A model generated the notes under the pieces. That model made no database searches and was not told the origin of the DNA. It worked only from the letters and a program-made list of their open reading frames with translations. From Aliiroseovarius sp. M344 (GTDB lineage: Bacteria; Pseudomonadota; Alphaproteobacteria; Rhodobacterales; Rhodobacteraceae), in assembly GCF_025140835.1 (NCBI RefSeq), contig NZ_CP081153.1, positions 2,666,001-2,730,000 of the forward strand: a stretch of DNA of 64,000 nucleotides, written 5' to 3'. Shown here in pieces: positions 9,416-17,080 of this stretch; the first letter of the stretch is position 1; each line of letters opens with the position of its first letter. The position numbers were made by a program, and so were the translations under genes.

Positions 9416-9461
9416 TTCGCGCTAAGCGAAACGTTACGAAAACAGCTAACTAATTGGCTAT

Positions 9462-9495
9462 TGTGCGCAACTTGGAAACAGTTGCGCACACTTTC
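9462..9495 (+). terminator. Terminator-like hairpin after leuC
   Basis: TGTGCGCAAC (9462-9471) and GTTGCGCACA (9481-9490) form a perfect 10-bp stem with a 9-nt loop, followed by CTTTCCTT. The T tract is poor, so it may act as a weak terminator or as an mRNA-end stabiliser. Confidence 0.5.
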
Positions 9496-9661
9496 CTTCT
9501 GCGCCTATGCCCTTGCCACTACTTTGAATTGTTATTGCCACATTTCTGACGAATTCCTTTGAGCCCGGCTGGCGGCACTATTATTATCATAGTCATTCCA
9601 CTACCGCGCTGGGGAAGCGGTGTATGCATTTAACTGGGTTACAGGATTTGAAGGGGTAATA

Positions 9662-10360
9662 ATGAGAAAGCTATTAACAGCTGCGATTGTCGCAGCAGGT
9701 TTCGCGACCGCATCGGATGCAGCCGTCCTGAGGCTGGATGGTTATACATCCACAGTTCAGTCGGTTTCAATCGGCTCTTCCCCGGTGGCAAACACGCCGG
9801 GTACAGTTGGAGCCACGGGTTTCAACCTGACCGACACCACCGGTAACATGGGCAGTTTCGTCGGCTGGTGCCTTGATATTGCGCATTATCTGATGGGCAC
9901 AGGATCCAGTCAGAATTACACACCAACCAATGATCCGTTTTCAAACAGCTTTGGCCTGACAGATACTGCCCGCGATCGCGTGCAGTCAGTATTTGACGCC
10001 AACTATGCGGGTTTGGACGCGACAAATGGCGACCACGCCGCCGCGTTCCAAATGGCATTGTGGGAGGCCGCCTATGAAGACGACAATACCGCATTAAGCG
10101 TTTCGTCTGGTCTGTTTCAGGCAAGCAGCACCGGCAGTACATCGCTTGCAAACCAGTATTTGTTTGCTGCTATGAACTATGCAGGTGGCAGCCAATGGAA
10201 CTTGTCTTTCCTTCAGGTTGACGGTGACGAAAATCGCGGGCGTTACACGGGTCAAAACCTTGTGACGGTATCGCCGGTCCCAATCCCGGCTGCTGGTCTG
10301 CTGTTGGTGACTGGCTTATTCGGTTTAGGGGCCATCACACGCCGCCGCCGCAAAGCGTAA
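9662..10360 (+). CDS. VPLPA-CTERM sorted surface protein with possible Cys-Gln thioester domain
   Basis: The 232-residue protein has a signal peptide (MRKLLTAAIVAAGFATASDA), a Gly/Ser/Thr-rich body and a C-terminal sorting tail: VSPVPIPAAG, a hydrophobic span (LLLVTGLFGLGAI) and RRRRKA. That tripartite tail matches the VPLPA-CTERM variant of PEP-CTERM signals, processed by an exosortase found in Rhodobacterales. The only cysteine, Cys70 in GWCLDIAHYL, is followed 60 residues later by AAFQMALWEAAYE (Gln130). This Cys ... Q-x-A-x-W pattern recalls thioester domains. I start at 9662 because GAAGGGG lies 6-7 nt upstream; 14 further in-frame codons exist. It is bracketed by hairpins on both sides and splits leuC from leuD. 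Confidence 0.8.
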   Translation: MRKLLTAAIVAAGFATASDAAVLRLDGYTSTVQSVSIGSSPVANTPGTVGATGFNLTDTTGNMGSFVGWCLDIAHYLMGTGSSQNYTPTNDPFSNSFGLTDTARDRVQSVFDANYAGLDATNGDHAAAFQMALWEAAYEDDNTALSVSSGLFQASSTGSTSLANQYLFAAMNYAGGSQWNLSFLQVDGDENRGRYTGQNLVTVSPVPIPAAGLLLVTGLFGLGAITRRRRKA

Positions 10361-10361
10361 A

Positions 10362-10404
10362 GCGTTTCGAGAAAAACCTGCGACACCGGTTTTTGGCGAA
10401 ACGC
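10362..10404. repeat. Long palindromic element 1
   Basis: GCGTTTCG (10362-10369) pairs with CGAAACGC (10397-10404), and inside it AAAAACC (10372-10378) pairs with GGTTTTT (10388-10394). It begins 2 nt after the stop codon of the VPLPA-CTERM gene. It shares the GCGTTTCG arm with element 2. Confidence 0.6.
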
Positions 10405-10426
10405 GCGATACGTTGAAGTATTGAAC

Positions 10427-10469
10427 AGCGTTTCGAATGATCCCTGTCTCAGGTTTAGTTCGAAACGCT
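10427..10469. repeat. Long palindromic element 2
   Basis: AGCGTTTCGAA (10427-10437) pairs perfectly with TTCGAAACGCT (10459-10469) across a 21-nt loop. Two adjacent palindromes built on the same GCGTTTCG word suggest a REP-like dispersed repeat rather than two independent terminators. Confidence 0.6.
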
Positions 10470-10495
10470 TTAAACAACACCCTTTTCACCACCTG

Positions 10496-10527
10496 AACCC
10501 GGCTCTTACAATCAGAGCCGGGTTTTT
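10496..10527 (+). terminator. Strong intrinsic terminator
   Basis: AACCCGGCTCT (10496-10506) and AGAGCCGGGTT (10514-10524) make an 11-bp perfect stem with a 7-nt loop, running into TTTTT. It ends the VPLPA-CTERM transcript and isolates leuD. Confidence 0.9.
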
Positions 10528-10634
10528 CGTGCGCATTGGCTTGGATTCGCCTGCAAAACCTGCATAAAGCAGGGGAATGAATGACGCAGCCATGACGATT
10601 TTCCAGGCGTGGCCGATGCAGAAAGGTGCGTGCT

Positions 10635-11240
10635 ATGGAAAAGTTCCAAAAACTTCATGGGATCGCGGCGCCAATGCCGCTGGTGAACATAGACACCGAC
10701 ATGATCATTCCGAAGGTTTTTCTGAAGACCATCAAGCGTTCCGGTCTTGGTGTGAATCTTTTTGACGAGATGCGGTTTGACCGAAGCGGCAACGAAATCC
10801 CGGACTTCGTTTTGAACAAACCACAATACCGCGATGCCCAGATTTTGGTGGCCGGTGATAACTTTGGTTGCGGTTCGTCGCGCGAACATGCCCCGTGGGC
10901 CATTGCTGACTTCGGGATCAAATGCGTGATCTCAACCAGCTTCGCCGACATCTTCTTCAGCAACTGCTTCAAGAACGGTATCCTTCCGATCGTTTTGCCG
11001 CAGGAGCAGGTCGACATTTTGATGGCCGACGCCGAGAAAGGTGCCAACGCCCTGATGACCATCGACCTCGAATCGCAAGAGATCACAACGTCGGATGGGG
11101 CGGTGATTCCCTTTTCAGTTGACGAGTTTAAGAAGCATTGCCTGCTGAATGGGCTGGATGACATCGGTCTTACCATGGAAAAACAGGGGTCAATCGAAGC
11201 GTTTGAGGCAAAGGCTGCCACACAACGTCCTTGGGTCTAA
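10635..11240 (+). CDS. leuD: 3-isopropylmalate dehydratase small subunit
   Basis: This is the swivelling small subunit that completes the LeuCD isomerase. The 201-residue protein begins [20 protein letters not shown] and has [33 protein letters not shown] and [16 protein letters not shown], all standard for LeuD. I start at ATG 10635 because AAAGG at 10622-10626 is correctly placed for it; the GTG at 10626 overlaps that Shine-Dalgarno sequence. It is followed by a clear terminator, so it appears to be monocistronic. Confidence 0.97.
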   Translation: MEKFQKLHGIAAPMPLVNIDTDMIIPKVFLKTIKRSGLGVNLFDEMRFDRSGNEIPDFVLNKPQYRDAQILVAGDNFGCGSSREHAPWAIADFGIKCVISTSFADIFFSNCFKNGILPIVLPQEQVDILMADAEKGANALMTIDLESQEITTSDGAVIPFSVDEFKKHCLLNGLDDIGLTMEKQGSIEAFEAKAATQRPWV

Positions 11241-11263
11241 CCACCTGAAAATTAAATTGAATC

Positions 11264-11295
11264 ATGGGGTCATTCGCAGGGATGGCCCCATTTTT
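11264..11295 (+). terminator. Intrinsic terminator after leuD
   Basis: ATGGGGTCAT (11264-11273) pairs with ATGGCCCCAT (11282-11291) with a single G-T wobble across an 8-nt loop, followed by TTTT. Confidence 0.85.
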
Positions 11296-11498
11296 ACCTT
11301 ATTTTGGTGCAAAGTCGCACCAGTTTCCCCTTAAATCGAACACATTTTTCAACTCATTTTAGGCACAACTTGAAGTGGGAGTAATATGCGACGCAGTATG
11401 TCGTAATAAGAAGCAGTGACCCGCTGAATGAGGAAACGCTGACAGGGATCAAAGGTGCGGCAGGAAACAGCACCCATCCCGGTGGAAGGAATAAGGTA

Positions 11499-12341
11499 GT
11501 GGTTAGCCGAATGATTGGCGCGATAGCGCGAGCATTCCTGATGGTAATTTTGATTGCAACCCCGTCAATTCTTGTGCCGGGTGTCAGTCAGGAATCCGGA
11601 CAGATCGTAACGATTGTTGCTCTGTTTGCAGCTGCCTTGACCATCTTTGAATATGCGTCGACCTATCCCGGATTGGTCGAGTTTCGCGACGCCCCACCCT
11701 TCAACCGTATTCGTTTTGCCGCACTTTTTGCGACGGTGTTTTGCCTGTCGGTGATCGTGCGCGGTCAGACCGACCATTCGACGGCGACCCAATTCATGAC
11801 TTCGGTCGGTATGTTGATCGGTCAGGCCATCGATTTCCCTTATAGCCCCGTGCGCTTTGTTGTCTCTATGTTGCCGGAATCTGCGACGTTCAACGACATG
11901 GTGCTTCTGCGGGCTGCCGCCGGGATGAGCTATCTGATTTCCCTTCTTTCCATGGCAGTGTTCCTGATGTCGCTGCGCTTCACAGAATGGCCTTCCAGAT
12001 CGAATGGTGCCTTTAACGTGTGGGTAAATTTGCCAACGTTTGACCCCACCACTGGTGGCGATGTGGTTCGCCGTTTGGTCCGCGACGCGCGCTTTAACAT
12101 CGCGCTTGGTTTCCTATTGCCCTTCGCAACCCCCCTCATCATTACAGCAGCGGTTTCACTTTTCGGATCGGTTTCGGTCGAAAACCATCAAACCATGATA
12201 TGGACAGTCGCCGCATGGGCCTTTCTTCCCGCAAGCCTTTTCATGCGCGGTATTGCAATGCTGCGTGTCGCCCTGATGATCAGCAGCGAGCGCAAGCGCA
12301 ACAAACGCGAAGCAACTGCCAGCGGGATGGCACACGCCTGA
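11499..12341 (+). CDS. Conserved multi-span membrane protein
   Basis: The 280-residue protein has about six hydrophobic segments: near residues 8-30, 34-50, 68-85, 132-160, 203-225 and 235-262. The C-terminus is basic (RKRNKREAT). There are no catalytic motifs I recognise. I start at GTG 11499 because GGAAGGA lies 8 nt upstream; ATG 11511 lacks a well-placed site. The next gene begins inside the last codons, which suggests coupled translation. The same pairing with an exported EEP-fold protein hints at a shared envelope role, but that is inference only. Confidence 0.75.
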   Translation: MVSRMIGAIARAFLMVILIATPSILVPGVSQESGQIVTIVALFAAALTIFEYASTYPGLVEFRDAPPFNRIRFAALFATVFCLSVIVRGQTDHSTATQFMTSVGMLIGQAIDFPYSPVRFVVSMLPESATFNDMVLLRAAAGMSYLISLLSMAVFLMSLRFTEWPSRSNGAFNVWVNLPTFDPTTGGDVVRRLVRDARFNIALGFLLPFATPLIITAAVSLFGSVSVENHQTMIWTVAAWAFLPASLFMRGIAMLRVALMISSERKRNKREATASGMAHA

Positions 12342-13459
12342 AGCGCACATGCTTCGACATAGCGCGGCACTTCAGTTGGATCGCAAAGGCTGCGCTGGTT
12401 TTTTCCGCTTTGACCGCTCCGTTGGCCGCGAATGCGTTGGACCTTCGGATAGCGACCTATAACACCGAGTTAAGCCGCAAAGGCCCTGGACTTCTATTGC
12501 GGGATATTCTGTCCGGCAAAGACGAGCAAATCGCAGCGGTGCTGACGGTAATTGTGACAGCTCAACCAGATATTCTGGCGCTGCAAGGATTTGACAACGA
12601 TCTTGAACTCCACGCCCTGAACGCATTTCAAAATGCGTTGGCCGACCGTGGCCATGCAATGCCATATGCCTTTTCAACCGTACCCAACGCAGGTCTTGCG
12701 ACTGGATTGGATATGGATGGCAATGGCCGCACGAACGAGGCACGCGATGCCCAAGGCTATGGGCGCTTTACTGGGCAAGGCGGTATGGCGGTCCTGTCAC
12801 GGTATCCGATTGGCGAGGTGCATGATTTCACGGGCTTTCTGTGGAAAGACCTCCCGGGCGCTATACCCCCTAGTGAAAACGGTGCGCCCTTCCCTTCCCC
12901 TCAAGCCTTTGCAGCTCAACGGCTCAGCAGCGTGGCGCATTGGGACGTGGCTGTGAAACTGCCCGACAATAAAGTGCTGCACCTACTTACGTTCCATGCC
13001 ACCACCCCCGTTTTTGACGGCGAGGAAGACCGAAACGGTCGTCGCAACCACGACGAAATCGCGTTTTGGCAGCGGTATCTGGACAACGCATTGCCCGTCA
13101 CCGCCCCCAATGGGCCAGTTGTGATCGCCGGGGATGCCAACCTGGATCCAGAGGATGGCGACGGCCGCCAAGCCGCCATACGCCGACTGCTGCGCGACCC
13201 ACGACTGCAGGATCCGATGCCTCGGCGGTTGGTCGCGGAAGAGGCGGTCGACGCAACCCACTCTGGTGACCCCGCATTGGACACGGTCGACTGGCCTGAT
13301 CCTTTGCCTGGTGATTTACGTGTCAGCTATGTCCTGCCGGCCGCCGAGCTTGAGATGACCGATGCTGGGGTTCTCTGGCCCGCAAACGGCGAACCACTTC
13401 ACACGGTGGTTACAACCGCCTCACGCCACCGACTTGTCTGGGTCGATCTGCGCTTCTAA
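12338..13459 (+). CDS. Exported endonuclease/exonuclease/phosphatase-family protein
   Basis: This is a member of the DNase I-like EEP superfamily. From CTG 12338 the product is 373 residues and starts with a plausible signal peptide ([19 protein letters not shown], then ...LTAPLAANA) before the fold begins at [12 protein letters not shown]. Other motifs are [35 protein letters not shown] and the final [10 protein letters not shown]. In the strand that normally ends in LQE, it reads [10 protein letters not shown], so the usual metal-binding Glu is missing or displaced. No ATG, GTG or TTG exists in frame between 12215 and the fold. CTG 12338 overlaps the previous TGA as CTGA. The true start remains uncertain. 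Confidence 0.75.
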   Translation: MKRTCFDIARHFSWIAKAALVFSALTAPLAANALDLRIATYNTELSRKGPGLLLRDILSGKDEQIAAVLTVIVTAQPDILALQGFDNDLELHALNAFQNALADRGHAMPYAFSTVPNAGLATGLDMDGNGRTNEARDAQGYGRFTGQGGMAVLSRYPIGEVHDFTGFLWKDLPGAIPPSENGAPFPSPQAFAAQRLSSVAHWDVAVKLPDNKVLHLLTFHATTPVFDGEEDRNGRRNHDEIAFWQRYLDNALPVTAPNGPVVIAGDANLDPEDGDGRQAAIRRLLRDPRLQDPMPRRLVAEEAVDATHSGDPALDTVDWPDPLPGDLRVSYVLPAAELEMTDAGVLWPANGEPLHTVVTTASRHRLVWVDLRF

Positions 13460-13533
13460 GCCTTCGTTTCTTGACGCTACGCCGCCGACAGGCTAGGCCA
13501 ATCTGCGACGCATTTCAGAGCAAGGACAAGCCC

Positions 13534-14637
13534 ATGACGAACCCCTCCCTCCTTATCCTGCCCGGTGACGGCATTGGCCCCGAAGTGATGGCCGAAGTGC
13601 GCAAGATCATCGATTGGATCGGCGACAAACGCGGCGTGACTTTTGATGTGAGCGAGGACCTTGTTGGCGGGGCCGCCTATGACAAGCACGGTGTTCCCTT
13701 GGCGGACGAGACCATGGCGCATGCGCAAAAGGTCGACGCCGTCCTGCTGGGTGCCGTGGGTGGTCCGAAATACGACGATCTGGATTTCTCGGTGAAACCC
13801 GAACGTGGCCTTCTGCGCCTGCGCAAGGAGATGGACTTGTTCTCAAACCTGCGTCCGGCACAGTGCTTTGATGCGCTGGCTGATTTCTCGTCTCTGAAAA
13901 AGGACATCGTCTCGGGCCTCGACATCATGATCGTGCGAGAGCTGACGTCGGGCGTTTATTTCGGCGAGCCGCGCGGCATCTTCGAAGAGAACGGCGAGCG
14001 GGTTGGCATCAACACCCAGCGCTATACCGAAAGCGAGATTGAACGCGGGGCGCGGTCAGCGTTCGAACTGGCCATGAAGCGCGACAAGCGTCTGTGCTCG
14101 ATGGAAAAAGCCAACGTGATGGAATCAGGCATCCTGTGGCGCGAAGTCGTGACGCGGGTGGGCAAGGAATACCCCGAGGTCGAACTGTCCCACATGTATG
14201 CAGACAACGGCGCCATGCAGCTGGTGCGCGCGCCCAAGCAATTCGACGTGATTTATACCGACAACCTGTTTGGCGACATCCTGTCGGATTGTGCCGCCAT
14301 GTTAACGGGTTCGCTGGGCATGTTGCCTTCCGCGTCATTGGGAGCCCCAATGGCCAATGGTCGCCCGAAAGCGCTTTATGAACCCGTGCATGGGTCTGCC
14401 CCGGACATTTCTGGTCAGGGCAAAGCCAACCCCTGCGCCTGTATCCTTAGCTTTGCCATGGCCCTGCGGTATAGCTTCGACATGGGGGCAGAAGCGGACC
14501 GCGTGGAAGCTGCGGTTGAAAAGGTATTGGCTGACGGCACCCGCACTGGCGACCTTTTGAACGAGCCGGGCGCAACACCTGCAACGACCTCGGAAATGGG
14601 TGATGCGGTTGTCGCGGCTCTGAACGCGAGCCTTTAA
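13534..14637 (+). CDS. leuB: 3-isopropylmalate dehydrogenase
   Basis: LeuB oxidatively decarboxylates 3-isopropylmalate with NAD in the third leucine-specific step. The 367-residue protein shows [46 protein letters not shown], the catalytic Tyr/Lys region, [20 protein letters not shown] and [19 protein letters not shown] start at 13534 because AAGGA precedes it and [13 protein letters not shown] fits the family; the longer frame has no such site. It ends in a terminator at 14659-14694. Confidence 0.97.
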   Translation: MTNPSLLILPGDGIGPEVMAEVRKIIDWIGDKRGVTFDVSEDLVGGAAYDKHGVPLADETMAHAQKVDAVLLGAVGGPKYDDLDFSVKPERGLLRLRKEMDLFSNLRPAQCFDALADFSSLKKDIVSGLDIMIVRELTSGVYFGEPRGIFEENGERVGINTQRYTESEIERGARSAFELAMKRDKRLCSMEKANVMESGILWREVVTRVGKEYPEVELSHMYADNGAMQLVRAPKQFDVIYTDNLFGDILSDCAAMLTGSLGMLPSASLGAPMANGRPKALYEPVHGSAPDISGQGKANPCACILSFAMALRYSFDMGAEADRVEAAVEKVLADGTRTGDLLNEPGATPATTSEMGDAVVAALNASL

Positions 14638-14658
14638 GCTGTTCTTAAATGTTATTGT

Positions 14659-14694
14659 AAACCGGCTCGCCTTGGTGTGGGCCGGTTTTCTTTT
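14659..14694 (+). terminator. Intrinsic terminator after leuB
   Basis: AAACCGGC (14659-14666) pairs with GCCGGTTT (14681-14688), followed by TCTTTT. Confidence 0.85.
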
Positions 14695-14720
14695 GGCCGA
14701 CCGGTCCCCATATACCGGGC

Positions 14721-15305
14721 ATGTCATCAATAACCTTGCACACCGGCCTTCCCGATGGTTTGGAAACCGAAGCCGCCACCCTTTACTGGGAGACCTTTGG
14801 CGCAAAACTTGGAAAGCTACTTGGGCCGGGTGACAAGGGACGCCGCTTTTTTACCGAAACCATCAATCCAGATGCCGTGGTTGCCGCGACGAATGAGGCT
14901 GGCAACCTTCTGGGGATCGCGGCACATAAATCGGGGACCAATGGATTTTCCACAGCATCGACCCGCGACCTATTCAAGCATTACGGGATTGGCGCGCTTT
15001 GGCGATTGGTGCCCTTGGCGATTCTGGAACGTGACGCGCCGACGGATACGCTTCAAATGGATGGGGTATGTGTGTCTAAAGAAGCGCGCGGCAAGGGTGT
15101 TGGCTCGGCCTTGTTTGACGCGCTGTTTACCTTTGCCCGCAAGCAGGAATTCAAACACGTTACATTGGACGTCATCGACACCAATCCTCGCGCCAGGGCC
15201 TTGTACGAACGTCTTGGCTTCGTGGCGACCGGCGAAGAAACAACTGGACCTTTGAAGCCCCTTCTTGGTTTCAGCAGCGCCACCAAAATGGTGCTGGCCC
15301 TTTAA
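14721..15305 (+). CDS. GNAT-family N-acetyltransferase
   Basis: The 194-residue cytoplasmic protein contains the GNAT acetyl-CoA-binding motif A (VCVSKEARGKGVGSALFDAL, about residues 114-133) and motif B (VTLDVIDTNPRARALYERLG, about 153-172). The substrate cannot be read from the sequence. The Cys-free N-terminal half carries LPDGLETEAATLYWETFG, an entry sequence common in alphaproteobacterial GNAT proteins. It stands alone between the leuB terminator and tRNA-Pro. Confidence 0.85.
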   Translation: MSSITLHTGLPDGLETEAATLYWETFGAKLGKLLGPGDKGRRFFTETINPDAVVAATNEAGNLLGIAAHKSGTNGFSTASTRDLFKHYGIGALWRLVPLAILERDAPTDTLQMDGVCVSKEARGKGVGSALFDALFTFARKQEFKHVTLDVIDTNPRARALYERLGFVATGEETTGPLKPLLGFSSATKMVLAL

Positions 15306-15362
15306 CGCGGCATTTAGGGTCTTGCCTCTTACCCTGCTTGCAGCTATCCCGCGCGTCACGGT

Positions 15363-15439
15363 CGGGCTGTAGCGCAGCCTGGTAGCGCACCTGCTTCGGG
15401 AGCAGGGGGTCGGAGGTTCGAATCCTCTCAGCCCGACCA
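15363..15439 (+). tRNA. tRNA-Pro (anticodon CGG)
   Basis: The 77-nt gene folds as a complete cloverleaf. The acceptor arms are CGGGCTG and CAGCCCG with discriminator A and an encoded CCA. The anticodon stem CCTGC/GCAGG holds the loop TTCGGGA, giving anticodon CGG. The T arm is GGAGGTTCGAATCCTC. It decodes proline CCG, a frequent codon in this GC-rich genome. Confidence 0.97.
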
Positions 15440-15553
15440 ATTTCCTAGATTTCCAAAGGCTTCAGGTAGAGATACGATCTTTGCTCCGAAATTGCAGTTG
15501 CTCAGCGGAAGGACTGCGGCGGACGTTGGGCCCAAACAGCCGGCAACCTGCCG

Positions 15554-15739
15554 TTAATTGATAAACGGAAACGTCAGGAAATAGTACAGGCGATATAGCC
15601 AGTTGGTATCCTGCATACGCCGCTGATCGGTTTCACATTCTGCTTCTACGCAGGTCGTGGCGTCTGAAAACGGCGGTTTGTCCATGCTGCAAGAAGCAAG
15701 TGCGATACAAAAACTGATTAAAATTACGGATTGGCGCAA
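15554..15739 (-). CDS. Small lipoprotein (third gene of lipoprotein operon)
   Basis: The 61-residue protein starts at TTG 15739, one base after the stop of the upstream lipoprotein gene, with GGAG 7 nt upstream. The N-terminus (MRQSVILISFCIALASC) is a lipoprotein signal peptide with the lipobox L-A-S-C. The mature part contains a second Cys pair (TTCVEAEC) and an aromatic C-terminus (WLYRLYYFLTFPFIN). No database family is evident to me. A longer ATG-initiated frame in the same phase would overlap the upstream gene and lacks the lipobox at its N-terminus. Confidence 0.6.
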   Translation of the reverse strand: MRQSVILISFCIALASCSMDKPPFSDATTCVEAECETDQRRMQDTNWLYRLYYFLTFPFIN

Positions 15740-15740
15740 T

Positions 15741-15962
15741 TCACTTCTCCAACGCGCTTGCAGCTTGATCACGAACGACCGCAAGGCAGGCTTCATAACT
15801 ATCGGTGATGCTGTTTTCCAAAAGGTATCGCAATTCAATCGGACGGTCTGCGGCGGCGCAGGGGTCCTGAGGTTGAACCTTCGGGGCGCAGGCAGTCATT
15901 GCAACGACGGCGCAGCCCAAGGCGACGCATTTGGAAACCTGTGCGGGTGCAAACATCGTCAT
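15741..15962 (-). CDS. Small lipoprotein (second gene of lipoprotein operon)
   Basis: The 73-residue protein has a signal peptide and lipobox (VALGCAVVAMTAC, cleavage before Cys25), then a Pro/Gln-rich linker and a helical tail with two cysteines (DPCAAAD and YEACLAVV). The start overlaps the upstream gene by 4 bp (ATGA). The function is unknown; the layout suggests a subunit or chaperone of the larger lipoprotein encoded just upstream. Confidence 0.65.
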   Translation of the reverse strand: MTMFAPAQVSKCVALGCAVVAMTACAPKVQPQDPCAAADRPIELRYLLENSITDSYEACLAVVRDQAASALEK

Positions 15963-16711
15963 GCCAGTGCCTCCAATGTTTTGATATTTCGTTGGAAATC
16001 AGAGATCATCGCCATCTGAGTTTTCAGTTCGGCCTCCAATCGGCGGGTCGCAGCAGGGTTGTCCGAATACAGCGGCAGCACCTCTCGTAATGCCAACGCC
16101 CGGGACACTGCATGTGATTTAAACGTCGATAGATCTGCAATTGCGGCTTTGGAAACAGCAGCTGCTGGCTGGGCTTGTTTGGTCTTCACCAGATTTGATG
16201 ACAGGATCAAATCGAAGCGGGTGTTCCGGCTGTCGGTTTTGACTGACTCAAGAACTTTCTCAAGCGACCAACGCCGAATAAGATAATTCTTGTGCTCTTG
16301 GATCAATTGCGAGGCCACACGTTCCCCGGCACTTGCGCCAACGATACCACCAAGGACTGCACCGCCCGCGATCGTAGCTGGGCCAGCGTCAATGATCAGC
16401 CCCAGCAGCGCGCCGCGCAAGGCCCCGCCCATCATACCTTGCTGGCGAGCTTCCACGGTCAGCTTGTCATATTCTGCACTTCTGGCTCGGATCAGATCTT
16501 GTACGTCAGTGACCCCGGCGAATTCAATTGATCCGGTCGGAGCACCTACATCAGTCGTCATGCTGCTTGATGGTGACGAATTTGCGACGTCGGTGGCAGC
16601 CGATGTCTTTGGTGCCTCTTGCGAAGCGCTCTTTGGTTTTTGGTCTACACAACCCGTCAATACGGTTGCTAGGATCGCAATAGCTAAACCTTGTGTGTGA
16701 ATGTGTCTCAT
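15959..16711 (-). CDS. Lipoprotein with glycine-zipper segment (first gene of lipoprotein operon)
   Basis: The product is 250 residues from ATG 16711. The signal peptide ends in a lipobox (AILATVLTGC), followed by a Ser/Pro-rich linker (SASQEAPKTSAATDVANSS). A Gly/Ala-rich hydrophobic segment (GGALRGALLGLIIDAG, then AGGAVLGGIVGASAGERVA) looks like a glycine zipper of the kind that inserts into or oligomerises at the outer membrane. The C-terminal 120 residues are predicted helical. It heads a three-lipoprotein operon with 4-bp and 1-bp junctions and faces the 17081 gene across a 369-bp AT-rich gap. I do not recognise a named family. Confidence 0.7.
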   Translation of the reverse strand: MRHIHTQGLAIAILATVLTGCVDQKPKSASQEAPKTSAATDVANSSPSSSMTTDVGAPTGSIEFAGVTDVQDLIRARSAEYDKLTVEARQQGMMGGALRGALLGLIIDAGPATIAGGAVLGGIVGASAGERVASQLIQEHKNYLIRRWSLEKVLESVKTDSRNTRFDLILSSNLVKTKQAQPAAAVSKAAIADLSTFKSHAVSRALALREVLPLYSDNPAATRRLEAELKTQMAMISDFQRNIKTLEALA

Positions 16712-17080
16712 CCCCAAAGGCACCCCCAAAATAAAATACTGACAAAACAGCCTTTGCTGTTGCGCCAGTCATAGCCATTTGGCGCAATCTGACAAGGCTT
16801 TCGCGGGAAATTAAGTAAACTACAACCATTGATGTGTTAGGTCGGTCACGGGAAATAGGCCAGCGGCCACGTCGTCCTATAGCCCATTCTAAGTGGTTGG
16901 AATAATACAACTTAAGATCGCACAGAATTCGCCTTATTCGGGCGTCTTCTTGTTTTGACGCAACAGTGGGAAACAACAACATCATGTTATCGCTGCCATC
17001 AAACCGCCTCTATTGACAAATAAATGCTGTCTAGGATTCAAAAGTAGTAATGATTTTTTGTTAATTAGTAGGTTGGATAA
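16712..17080. other. AT-rich divergent intergenic region
   Basis: This 369-bp stretch has no convincing gene. It lies between the lipoprotein operon (minus) and the gene at 17081 (plus), so it should carry both promoters. It contains a large imperfect palindrome at 16749-16799 and a TTGACA at 17013-17018, with no matching -10 that I trust. Its base composition is clearly more AT-rich than the surrounding genes. Confidence 0.6.
16749..16799. promoter_or_regulatory. Large imperfect palindrome, candidate operator or 5' UTR hairpin
   Basis: TTGCGCCA (16760-16767) pairs perfectly with TGGCGCAA (16780-16787). Outside it, AGCCTT (16749-16754) pairs with AAGGCT (16794-16799). The hairpin lies about 40-90 bp upstream of the lipoprotein operon start, so it may be a dyad operator or part of its leader RNA. 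Confidence 0.4.

Noticed and set aside
14970..15440. A long minus-strand frame over the GNAT gene and the tRNA whose N-terminus reads GLRGFEPPTPCSRSRC.
   Set aside because: This is the familiar artefact of translating the antisense of a tRNA gene. It overlaps the real GNAT gene on the other strand.
16551..16985. A 144-codon minus-strand frame upstream of the lipoprotein operon.
   Set aside because: It overlaps the start of the glycine-zipper lipoprotein in another frame, has no Shine-Dalgarno and no recognisable domain, and crosses AT-rich promoter DNA.
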